The position numbers were made by a program, and so were the translations under genes. From Bacteriovorax sp. (lineage in GTDB: Bacteria > Bdellovibrionota > Bacteriovoracia > Bacteriovoracales > Bacteriovoracaceae): DNA of 7,855 bases. Numbering within the stretch: the first letter of the stretch is position 1; every line of letters begins with the position of its first letter. Below, in pieces: positions 1 to 6,814 of the stretch. Below the pieces are notes generated by a model. The model was not told the DNA's origin and did no database searches. It worked only from the letters and a program-made list of their open reading frames with translations. The stretch lies in the NCBI GenBank assembly GCA_030654205.1, contig JAURXW010000234.1, positions 1-7,855 of the forward strand, given 5' to 3'.

Positions 1-987
1 GGGTACCGCCCGATTTTAGAAGCAGCAACAAAAATTGATTTGGAAAAAACAGAACTTCTTAAAGATCGATATCATAATCCGGCATGGCTTTTAGAGATGA
101 AAAAAATTAGAAATCATTCAGTCACAATGAATTTTAATAATAAGACTATTTTTTTACCAGTTACTTTACCTGAGGCGCTTAAGGCCCGGGCGCTTGATCC
201 AGATTTGAGAATAATGGGGGGATCTACTGATATTGGAGTTGTGGTTAATAAAGGTCGGATGACAACACCTAAGGCAATGGCCCTCTATCATATAGAAGAA
301 TTAAGAAAAATTTCTCACGATGAAAAAAATATTCTAGTTGGTGCAACCGTAACACTTTCAGAGTTTGAAGATTATATAGAAAAATTTATTCCAGAATTAA
401 AAAGAATGTTGCATATTTTTGCTTCACCTCAAATTAAAAATCAAGCCACCTTAGTCGGAAACGTTGTCAATGGATCACCCATTGCAGACACCATTCCTTT
501 TTTAATGGTTAGTGATGCACAGGTCGTTTTGCAAAGTGCAAATGGAATTCGTGAAATTAAGATGAGTGACTTTTATTTGGGTTATAAAAAACTTGAAATG
601 AATAATTCAGAAATAGTGACTGGCATAAAAATTCCAAGATTACAAAAAAATGAACAGATTAGACTCTATAAAGTATCAATGAGAAAAGATCTCGATATTT
701 CGGCCGTGACATTTGCAGGAATTGTTGAAATAGAAAATGATAAAATTAAAAATGCCCGATTTGCTCTCGGGGGAGTGGCCGCGACAGTCATTCGCTTAAA
801 GGGAATTGAAGCAGGCTTAATAGGACAAAGTTTTTCTAAAGAAAATTTTGTTGAAATTACAAAAGAAATTTCAAACCTTATTAAACCACTATCTGACCTA
901 AGGGCCAGTAAAGAGTACCGAATGAAATTGGCGCAAAATTTTTTCTTGAAATTTTATAATGAGATTTCTTCGGGAGTTATCTCATGA
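1..987 (+). CDS. xdhA: Xanthine dehydrogenase small subunit XdhA ([2Fe-2S]/FAD), 5' end cut off
   Basis: This subunit carries electrons from the molybdenum centre through iron-sulfur clusters to FAD and on to NAD+ during oxidation of hypoxanthine and xanthine. The reading frame is open from base 1. Its first residues, GYRPILEA, match the end of the second [2Fe-2S] domain (family CRCTGYRPI), so the gene begins upstream; the in-frame TTG at 40 is not its start. The visible 328 residues hold the FAD-binding domain, with GGSTDIG at about residues 73-79 and ASPQIKNQATLVGN followed by NGSPIAD at 141-163. The C-terminal flavoprotein domain follows, with VSMRKDLDISAV at 225-236 and GGVAATVIRL at 257-266. 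Compared with a roughly 460-residue family member, about 130 residues are missing to the left. The stop overlaps the xdhB start in an ATGA, which suggests coupled translation. Family identity is very secure; the electron acceptor (NAD+) is assumed from the family. Confidence 0.95.
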   Translation, partial: GYRPILEAATKIDLEKTELLKDRYHNPAWLLEMKKIRNHSVTMNFNNKTIFLPVTLPEALKARALDPDLRIMGGSTDIGVVVNKGRMTTPKAMALYHIEELRKISHDEKNILVGATVTLSEFEDYIEKFIPELKRMLHIFASPQIKNQATLVGNVVNGSPIADTIPFLMVSDAQVVLQSANGIREIKMSDFYLGYKKLEMNNSEIVTGIKIPRLQKNEQIRLYKVSMRKDLDISAVTFAGIVEIENDKIKNARFALGGVAATVIRLKGIEAGLIGQSFSKENFVEITKEISNLIKPLSDLRASKEYRMKLAQNFFLKFYNEISSGVIS

Positions 988-3311
988 GTGTAGGGCAAAA
1001 TATTCGTCACGATTCAGCGGTTTCTCATGTGACAGGTGAAAGTATATTCATTGATGACAGGCCTAGACTGCAAAATGAAGTTCTTGTTGGCGTTTTAGGA
1101 ACACCGGTATCGGCCGGTAAAATAAAAAAAATTGATTATAGTGATGCCTTAAAACTTAAGGGAATATTTGGCATTTATACAGCGAAAGACTTTGCGCACA
1201 ATAAATGGGGAACAATTGTTCAAGAGCAACCTATTATGGTTGATGATATAATCGGCTATATAGACGAGCCACTTTGCTTAATTGCCGTCATTAACGATGA
1301 AGTGATTAATCAGGCAAAGAAATTAATAAAAATTGAAGTTGAAGAAATAAAGGCTATTTTGACTATTGATGAAGCCTTGATGGCCCAAAGTTTTATTTGC
1401 AAGGCCACACCTTTTATAAGAGGTGATGTGGAAAGTATTTTTAAAAAATCACCTCATGTTTTAAAAGGTGTATTTGAATGTGGAGGCCAAGAGCATTTTT
1501 ATATGGAGTCTCAGGCAAGCATTGCTTATCCCTTAGAAAATGGTCAAATTGAAATTCATTCTTCTTCCCAACATCCCACTGAAACTCAACACGTGGTGGC
1601 CCATGCACTTCATTTAGATTTTTCTCAAGTGGTTTGTGTCGTTAAAAGAATGGGTGGTGGCTTTGGTGGAAAGGAGAGTCAGGCCGCTCAATTTGCAGCG
1701 ATGGCGGCTTTGGTTGCTTCCAAATTAAAACGACCTGCTCGATTAGTGCTGACAAAAGATGACGATATGATGATGACGGGAAAGCGACATCCGTTTAAAA
1801 ATACCTATGAAATTGCCTTTGATAATTCAGGTAAAATTTTAGCTTTTAAATCTCAGCTTTATGCCAATGGGGGAGCTTACACCGATTTAACTCCATCTAT
1901 ACTTGATCGAGCAATGTTTCATATTGATGGATGTTATTATTTCGAACATTGTTTAATTGAGGGAGCTGCGCTGAGAACCAATCAGCATTCCAATACGGCC
2001 TTCCGAGGCTTTGGTGGTCCTCAAGGAAATATGACAATTGAAAGTATCATTGAAGATATGGCCAATTATTTAAAAATTGATAGTTATGAAATTAGAAAAA
2101 TAAATCTTTATGGAATTAATGACCGAAATATTACACCTTATGGGCAATTGGTAGATAACAATGTTCTTCCTGAAATATTTAATAAATTATACGTCAGTTC
2201 TGATTATAAAAATCTGGCCTTAGAAATTCAAAAATTTAATCTTGCTCATTCTGGAAAACTTCGTGGGCTTTCAATGACTGGATGTAAATTTGGAATTGCT
2301 TTTACTGCCAAACACCTCAATCAAGGAAATGCTTTAGTTAATATTCACCTTGATGGAACTGTTCAGGTTTCTACAGGTGCGACTGAAATGGGCCAGGGAG
2401 TAAATACAAAGATGCAGCAAATTGCAGCTGGTGCTTTCGGTATTCCATTTCAAAAAATTGTGATGATGCCAACATCTACTGAAAAAAACCATAATACTTC
2501 GCCGACTGCAGCTTCAAGTGGCGCAGATATAAATGGGGCAGCAACACTTCTGGCCTGTGAGAAAATTTTAGCGAGACTTAAATGGGTGGCCCATCTACAT
2601 TTTACAGGCACTGTTTTTAACGACAAAGACGAGTTGCCAGCGTTTGTTCATGGAGCCGTTAATACAGATCATATTATTTTTGAAAATGAGACTGTTCGCT
2701 GCTCATTAACAAATAAAAAAATGACTTGGATTGAAGTTTTAAAAATGGCCTACTTTAATCGTGTTTCTTTAGGAGGCTATGCTTTTTTTAAAACAGAAGG
2801 ACTAGGATTTGACAAAAAAACTCTCACGGGAAAAGCTTTTAATTATTTTACCAACGGAGCGGCCTTAAGTGTCGTGGAAATAGATGAATATTCGGGAGAA
2901 TTAAAAGTTCTTCGTACAGATATTTTAATGGATCTAGGAAGAACAATTAATCCAGGTATAGATATTGGTCAAGTCTCAGGGGCATTCGTGCAGGGAATGG
3001 GATGGGTAACAACCGAAAATCTTTTTTATCATGAAAATGGTAAATTACTTTCGCACTCACCAACAACTTATAAAATTCCCAATATACAAGATACTCCGCG
3101 CGAATTTAATATTGAGTTATTAGAAAATCATTCCAATACTCAAAATGTATTAAGATCAAAAGCTGTTGGAGAGCCGCCACTTTTATTAGGGGCCTCTGTG
3201 TGGACCGCTATTAAAAATGCCTTACATTTTAGAAGTAAAGATCAGCTTCCAAATATTACAAGTCCAGCAACCAATGAAGTTATTTTAATGGAGTTATCTC
3301 GTTATGAATGA
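984..3311 (+). CDS. xdhB: Xanthine dehydrogenase molybdopterin-binding subunit XdhB
   Basis: Catalytic large subunit (775 aa) that binds the molybdenum cofactor and hydroxylates hypoxanthine/xanthine to urate in the cytoplasm as part of an (XdhAB)2-type complex. The N-terminal HDSAVSHVTGESIFIDD (9-25) is typical of the family. Active-site positions are all kept: Gln196 in SSSQ, RMGGGFGGKE with Glu231, Arg309 in LDRAM, NTAFRGFGG with Phe340, Arg341 and Phe343, KFGIAF with Phe440, GATEMGQG (465-472), and the catalytic base Glu730 in KAVGEPP. These correspond to bovine Gln767, Glu802, Arg880, Phe914, Phe1009 and Glu1261, and the numbering is nearly that of Rhodobacter capsulatus XdhB. Length is normal. 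The ATG overlaps the xdhA stop by 4 bases, and a GGGAG site at 972-976 lies 7 bases upstream. Because both purine-stacking phenylalanines and the substrate arginine are kept, I favour xanthine dehydrogenase over a CO or aldehyde dehydrogenase relative. Confidence 0.97.
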   Translation: MSVGQNIRHDSAVSHVTGESIFIDDRPRLQNEVLVGVLGTPVSAGKIKKIDYSDALKLKGIFGIYTAKDFAHNKWGTIVQEQPIMVDDIIGYIDEPLCLIAVINDEVINQAKKLIKIEVEEIKAILTIDEALMAQSFICKATPFIRGDVESIFKKSPHVLKGVFECGGQEHFYMESQASIAYPLENGQIEIHSSSQHPTETQHVVAHALHLDFSQVVCVVKRMGGGFGGKESQAAQFAAMAALVASKLKRPARLVLTKDDDMMMTGKRHPFKNTYEIAFDNSGKILAFKSQLYANGGAYTDLTPSILDRAMFHIDGCYYFEHCLIEGAALRTNQHSNTAFRGFGGPQGNMTIESIIEDMANYLKIDSYEIRKINLYGINDRNITPYGQLVDNNVLPEIFNKLYVSSDYKNLALEIQKFNLAHSGKLRGLSMTGCKFGIAFTAKHLNQGNALVNIHLDGTVQVSTGATEMGQGVNTKMQQIAAGAFGIPFQKIVMMPTSTEKNHNTSPTAASSGADINGAATLLACEKILARLKWVAHLHFTGTVFNDKDELPAFVHGAVNTDHIIFENETVRCSLTNKKMTWIEVLKMAYFNRVSLGGYAFFKTEGLGFDKKTLTGKAFNYFTNGAALSVVEIDEYSGELKVLRTDILMDLGRTINPGIDIGQVSGAFVQGMGWVTTENLFYHENGKLLSHSPTTYKIPNIQDTPREFNIELLENHSNTQNVLRSKAVGEPPLLLGASVWTAIKNALHFRSKDQLPNITSPATNEVILMELSRYE

Positions 3312-4077
3312 AGACTTATTGGCCCAAATTTCAAAACTAAAAGAAAACGCAAGCAGTTTTGTAATTGTGACAATGGTTAGTGTTCGTGGAAGTGCCCCTC
3401 AAGAAATTGGTGCCAGAATAATTGTAAATGAATCTGGATTAAATTTTGGAACAATTGGCGGTGGAAAAATTGAAGCCAAGGCCATAAGAGTTGCGCAAGA
3501 GCTTTTATTAAAAGAAGATATTCACCAGTTTGTAGAATGGAATCTTCAAACAGATGTTGGAATGACTTGCGGCGGAGTTGTTGGACTATTTTTTGAAAAA
3601 ATCCTACCAATATCTAATTGGAAAATTGCGGTGTTTGGTGCAGGACATGTCTCTCAAGAACTTATTAGATTGTTAATTAAATTAGATTGTGAAGTTACTT
3701 GTATTGATCCAAGAGCTGAGTGGCTTGCTAAGCTACCGGAGCACTTCAGATTGAAAAAAATTCAACTTGATGACATGAAATCAGCACTAAGTACACTAAG
3801 TCCTAAAACTTTTATCGTCTCTGTTACTATGGGCCATGCCTTTGATCTACCTATTTTATTATTAGCATTATCAGATTTTAATTTTCCTTATGTCGGGGCC
3901 ATTGGAAGTGAATCAAAGGCCCGCGTAATTAAAAATGATTTGAAAAAAAATGGTATTAATGAAAATTTAATCTCAAAACTTCATTGTCCAATTGGAGAGC
4001 CAGTCGGAAATAATCATCCGGTTGAAATTGCCATAAGCATAGTTGCACAATTACTTAAAGTTCGCGATTCTTTTTAA
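3304..4077 (+). CDS. xdhC: XdhC-type molybdenum cofactor insertion chaperone
   Basis: XdhC proteins bind molybdenum cofactor, promote its sulfuration and deliver it to XdhB; they are not part of the final enzyme. The 257-residue protein has the two expected parts. The N-terminal XdhC/CoxI domain shows GSAPQEIGARIIV (29-41), GTIGGGKIEAKA (49-60) and TDVGMTCGGVV (83-93) with Cys89, the cysteine position used for cofactor binding in the family. The C-terminal Rossmann domain shows IAVFGAGHVSQEL (108-120), TMGHAFD (175-181), YVGAIGSESKA (196-206) and the closing GEPVG...HPVEIAISI pattern (231-246). The ATG lies inside the end of xdhB (8-base overlap), with GGAG at 3290-3293 ten bases upstream, so it is most likely co-translated with xdhB. 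Its last 23 bases overlap, on the opposite strand, the end of the membrane-protein gene. Confidence 0.95.
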   Translation: MNEDLLAQISKLKENASSFVIVTMVSVRGSAPQEIGARIIVNESGLNFGTIGGGKIEAKAIRVAQELLLKEDIHQFVEWNLQTDVGMTCGGVVGLFFEKILPISNWKIAVFGAGHVSQELIRLLIKLDCEVTCIDPRAEWLAKLPEHFRLKKIQLDDMKSALSTLSPKTFIVSVTMGHAFDLPILLLALSDFNFPYVGAIGSESKARVIKNDLKKNGINENLISKLHCPIGEPVGNNHPVEIAISIVAQLLKVRDSF

Positions 4078-4948
4078 TATAGTTAATAGCAACCGATAAC
4101 GATTTTGAAATATTTTTCATACCTAAATGATCAAAAAACTTAATGACCTTATCAATTGGGTAAATTCTTACAATATAAAAAATAAATAATCCAAGAGCGA
4201 TTGGCCTAAGAAGAGACCAGACAATATGCACCACGCTGCTTTGTGAATAATAAAGAAAAAAAGCGGTTAAAATAAATGATATGATGAATATTGGTTGAAG
4301 CAAATCAAAAAAAGCATTAATTAATTGATTGTCATAAGTTTTTTTACTTTTATTTTTAGTCTTAATATTAAGTCGTTTTTGCAAGCTTTGGAATTCAGTC
4401 TCATTCATTTTGGTTAATCGTATTGAGATAATAATGGCCAGAACTAACTTTACAAAATAAGTGAATAGTACAAGTTGAATAATGTTTATGGCTTCAATAT
4501 TAGATAAAAAGGTAAAATCTTTTTTAAAATAATTTAAAACATCGAGGAGAGTTTTTCCAAATAATAAATAGAGTAGGAGAAGTGGTTGTAAGAATGCCCA
4601 GGCTGAAGATAATGCGATTGAAAAAAAGAATCCAACTAAATTAACACCAAATAAAGTTAATCCAACTGAAAATAATAATCCTTGAGCCAGTATAGCAAGC
4701 ATCGGTGTAAGTTTTTTTCCTGCCGGTGAAAGACTTTTTAATATAGAGCTAATTAAAGATATCTTTAAGCCGATAATGTTTGATTGTTCTTTAAAGCTAA
4801 CTCGGGATAAAATGGCAATTTGATTTATGGAAAGTATTTGGCCAGTTAATGGGATAGAGGCAGCGTGCAAAATACTACCTAGACCAAGCTCAATTATAGA
4901 TAAAATTGCAGAATATTTTCCAATAGCTTCAATTTCACTGTTTTGCAT
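4055..4948 (-). CDS. Multi-pass membrane protein of unknown function
   Basis: I do not recognise this 297-residue protein. It is an integral membrane protein with strongly hydrophobic stretches at about residues 12-32, 84-108, 109-132, 153-177, 214-234 and 241-262, and a weaker one near 58-72. A basic, hydrophilic loop rich in Lys, Asn and Thr (about 178-207) divides it into two halves. Near the N-terminus, LGLGSILHAASIPLTGQ then SINQIAILSR (21-50) looks like a conserved family signature. The Pro-x-Thr-Gly plus Asn pattern loosely recalls substrate-binding subunits of energy-coupling-factor transporters, but the total length and the rest of the sequence do not clearly fit, so no function is assigned. 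The ATG at 4948 has only a weak GAG eleven bases upstream. It lies 30 bases downstream of the GH26 gene on the same strand, so the two are probably co-transcribed. Its 3' end runs into xdhC, and no hairpin terminator is visible at the junction. Confidence 0.8.
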   Translation of the reverse strand: MQNSEIEAIGKYSAILSIIELGLGSILHAASIPLTGQILSINQIAILSRVSFKEQSNIIGLKISLISSILKSLSPAGKKLTPMLAILAQGLLFSVGLTLFGVNLVGFFFSIALSSAWAFLQPLLLLYLLFGKTLLDVLNYFKKDFTFLSNIEAINIIQLVLFTYFVKLVLAIIISIRLTKMNETEFQSLQKRLNIKTKNKSKKTYDNQLINAFFDLLQPIFIISFILTAFFLYYSQSSVVHIVWSLLRPIALGLFIFYIVRIYPIDKVIKFFDHLGMKNISKSLSVAINYIKKNREL

Positions 4949-4978
4949 GGATACTAATTCTCATTTTAAATATATAAA

Positions 4979-5878
4979 TTAATAAAAAGCTTTTATTTCT
5001 TCAGGAGTATTTTCCTTTTTTAACATGTTTTCTCCCCAAGGAACAACATATAACCAATTATTTTGGGCCAAATCTTTTAAGCTTGGTAAGCGACTGACTT
5101 CGGTTAATGCTTTTGGTTTTTTTAAGCTAATATGTTCAAGTAAATCCCAGGCTTTTTTTATTTCAGGAAATTCATTTGCATGAGTAGGATAGATATCAAA
5201 TCCTAAAACATCAACCCATTCATCACCAGGGTAAAGAGAATTTAGATTTGTTAAATATTTTGTATGATAACTTAAGGCCCACACCCATTTAATGTTTTTA
5301 AGTTTATAGTTTTCAGTTAAATAAGTATGAAGCATTTTCCATAAATCGATGGAATGTTTTGGATTTTTAATATCGGCCCACCAAAAAGAAGGAATATTAC
5401 TTTCATGATAAGGGCGTAAATATATCGTTATGTTTTTATTTTGTAATTTTGTAAGAAAATCACCCAAGTTATTAATTTGTTTTTGCCATTGCTTATTTAG
5501 TGGAGAATTGAGTGTTAGCAATTCTTTCCATTGAGCATCGGTAAAATCAACGTTGGCGACCCCCGTGTTAAAAGTGCAGGGCTCTTGAATATCTGGACGG
5601 CACTGATGATAGGAAAGGGTCATGATTTTCATTTTTGCAGATAAGGAAATAAATTTATCAAGTAAGATTGGGCGTTTTCTGTAGTCATCATTGGGGTGAG
5701 TTGAAAAACCAAAATCGGAACTAAAAACATCCGGCATTTTTCCCATTTTATTGAGATTTTCTAAACCCGAGCTCTGAGGTCCACCAATCGTATCATGTAT
5801 TCCTTTAAGTGTCCCAGCGTACAGAGTGAAGGATAAAGCAAAACTAAAATAAGTAAAAAGCAATATCGTTTTTTTCAT
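4979..5878 (-). CDS. Secreted glycoside hydrolase family 26 protein (beta-mannanase-like)
   Basis: A predicted exported retaining glycosidase of family GH26, whose members mostly cleave beta-1,4-mannans and some other beta-glycans. From the ATG at 5878 it is 299 residues. Residues 1-21 form a Sec signal peptide (MKKTILLF, a hydrophobic core, then LYA before Gly22). The GH26 landmarks are in order: YLRPYHESN (153-161) with His158 and the acid/base Glu159, then FWW (165-167); the WVWAL strand (198-202); YPGDEWVDVLGFDIY (216-230); and PKALTEVSR (255-263) with the nucleophile Glu260. The closing VVPWGEN and NTPEEIKAFY segment is the usual end of the barrel, although it stops a little earlier than many relatives. 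A GTG two codons upstream is also in frame, but an extended Shine-Dalgarno site favours the ATG. The family is clear; the substrate (mannan or another polymer, including the cell's own exopolysaccharide) cannot be told from sequence. Confidence 0.9.
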   Translation of the reverse strand: MKKTILLFTYFSFALSFTLYAGTLKGIHDTIGGPQSSGLENLNKMGKMPDVFSSDFGFSTHPNDDYRKRPILLDKFISLSAKMKIMTLSYHQCRPDIQEPCTFNTGVANVDFTDAQWKELLTLNSPLNKQWQKQINNLGDFLTKLQNKNITIYLRPYHESNIPSFWWADIKNPKHSIDLWKMLHTYLTENYKLKNIKWVWALSYHTKYLTNLNSLYPGDEWVDVLGFDIYPTHANEFPEIKKAWDLLEHISLKKPKALTEVSRLPSLKDLAQNNWLYVVPWGENMLKKENTPEEIKAFY

Positions 5879-5886
5879 GATCACCT
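5879..5886 (-). promoter_or_regulatory. Extended Shine-Dalgarno site of the GH26 gene
   Basis: On the minus strand the eight bases AGGTGATC sit directly before the ATG at 5878. They are a perfect match to the 3'-terminal part of 16S rRNA beyond the core (GATCACCT), leaving five bases between AGG and ATG. This supports initiation at 5878 rather than at the in-frame GTG at 5884, which lies inside the site itself. A second purine-rich stretch, AAGGAG, lies too far upstream to serve either start well. Confidence 0.6.
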
Positions 5887-5990
5887 GCTAGGAAAATTTT
5901 TCTCCTTCATTCTCAGATATTAAGTTTTCTTAATCAATCAAAAAAATTACCGAAAATCAAATAAGCAGTAGTGTCAGATTTAGGAGACCA
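5887..5990. promoter_or_regulatory. Divergent intergenic control region between the GH26 operon and the polysaccharide locus
   Basis: These roughly 100 AT-rich bases separate two divergently transcribed units and must hold the promoter of the leftward pair, and probably one for the rightward genes too. I see no confident sigma-70 promoter. On the minus strand a TAATAT (-10-like) is present, but there is no good -35 at proper spacing. On the plus strand only weak AT-rich candidates occur. Near the right end AGGAG (5982-5986) lies four bases before the ATG at 5991 and is a good ribosome binding site for that gene. Confidence 0.5.
5919..5934. repeat. Small perfect inverted repeat in the divergent control region
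   Basis: ATTAAG and CTTAAT form perfect 6-base arms around a TTTT centre. The position midway between divergent genes makes an operator for a dimeric regulator possible. The arms are short and AT-only apart from one G:C pair each, so chance is a real alternative. Confidence 0.35.
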
Positions 5991-6806
5991 ATGCAATCGA
6001 AGGCAAGAAAAATTAATTTTAAACTCAAGGAGGAGGTGGAACCAGAAGAAGCTTCTAGCAATCCTGGTATTTTAAAATTTCATTTTGCCGAAAAAGCTAA
6101 TCAGACTCTAAGTAAGAATAAAGAATCAAATAAGAAAAATGTTCTCTCTTTAAAAGAATCTGATAAATCAAAAGAGCTAAAAAAGAAAAAGTATAATAAT
6201 ATAAATTATTTTGGTGTGAAAAATCATATCGATCTTTTTGAAGTAGGTCGTTATTATACGAATCTACAACAGACAGGATTAAAAAGTTTAGCCTTTTATG
6301 GAAATCAAAATACTCCATCAGTACACCATTCAATTTTAGGAATTGCCTCATTTTTTAATTATCATAAGAACCTTAAGGCAACTGTCTTTATCAATAAATT
6401 CGAAGGCTCTGAGCTAGCAAAATATTTAAAACCAACGCATATTGAAGTTGAACTTATTAATCAAGATACGGATGATGATTCCTATGAAATTTATGCCTGT
6501 GATGGTGTTGAAATAGTTGATTTGTCTAAATTAAAACATATTGCCTATAAAATAGGCCCTGATGCTTTTACCGAGTTTCTCGCTCGAATTGTTAAAAGTT
6601 CAGATGTTGTTTTTTGGGAATTACCAAAAGCATCTGCTATGGATAGAGAAAGAGAATTGTATTTGCCAATTTTAAACATTGTTGACTCTTTAACTTTAGT
6701 AATCGATACAGGTATATCAAAACAAAATGAAATAAATGAAATAAGTGAGCTGGCCGGAAAATATCAAATCCCTTTAGAAGGTGTGCTTTTATATAATAGA
6801 AAGTAG
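5991..6806 (+). CDS. BY-kinase/CpsD-like ATPase-fold protein with degenerate nucleotide-binding motifs
   Basis: This 271-residue cytoplasmic protein resembles the ATPase domain of bacterial tyrosine autokinases that partner Wzz-type proteins in surface polysaccharide export. Residues 1-72 are hydrophilic and probably disordered, very Lys/Ser/Glu rich at 41-68. The fold follows. FEVGRYYTNLQQTGLKSLAFYG (83-104, shown here in part) parallels the family stretch EAYRTLRTNLQFSG...KSILVTS that leads into Walker A. The Walker A position reads GNQNTPSVHHS (104-114), with no Gly-Lys-Ser/Thr. At the Walker B position VVFWELP (206-212) replaces the usual VIIDTPP. The last part (VDSLTLVIDTG, then PLEGVLLYN) matches the final strands of the fold. 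There is no C-terminal tyrosine cluster. It is probably a non-catalytic relative or scaffold. The ATG has AGGAG four bases upstream, and the next gene starts 8 bases downstream. Homology is inferred by eye: confident for a gene, moderate for the family. Confidence 0.7.
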   Translation: MQSKARKINFKLKEEVEPEEASSNPGILKFHFAEKANQTLSKNKESNKKNVLSLKESDKSKELKKKKYNNINYFGVKNHIDLFEVGRYYTNLQQTGLKSLAFYGNQNTPSVHHSILGIASFFNYHKNLKATVFINKFEGSELAKYLKPTHIEVELINQDTDDDSYEIYACDGVEIVDLSKLKHIAYKIGPDAFTEFLARIVKSSDVVFWELPKASAMDRERELYLPILNIVDSLTLVIDTGISKQNEINEISELAGKYQIPLEGVLLYNRK

Positions 6807-6814
6807 AGGAAATC

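Noticed and set aside
3377..3610. 77-codon open frame on the minus strand
   Set aside because: It lies wholly inside xdhC, antisense, and its product (runs of Gln, Leu, Phe, His) is the mirror of conserved XdhC motifs; no ribosome binding site or family resemblance.
5879..5884. GTG at 5884 as the start of the GH26 gene (two residues longer)
   Set aside because: It falls within the AGGTGATC Shine-Dalgarno match that sits directly before the ATG at 5878, and the signal peptide begins naturally with MKK from that ATG.
5890..5907. Imperfect palindrome AGGAAAATTTTTCTCCT before the GH26 gene
   Set aside because: The arms are offset by an extra base and mostly A/T; on the minus strand it is just a purine-rich leader followed by its loose complement, not convincing as a riboswitch or an operator.
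6097..6351. 84-codon open frame on the minus strand
   Set aside because: It lies antisense inside the first pseudo-ATPase gene, with Tyr/Leu/Phe-rich composition from complementing AT-rich codons; no supporting signals.
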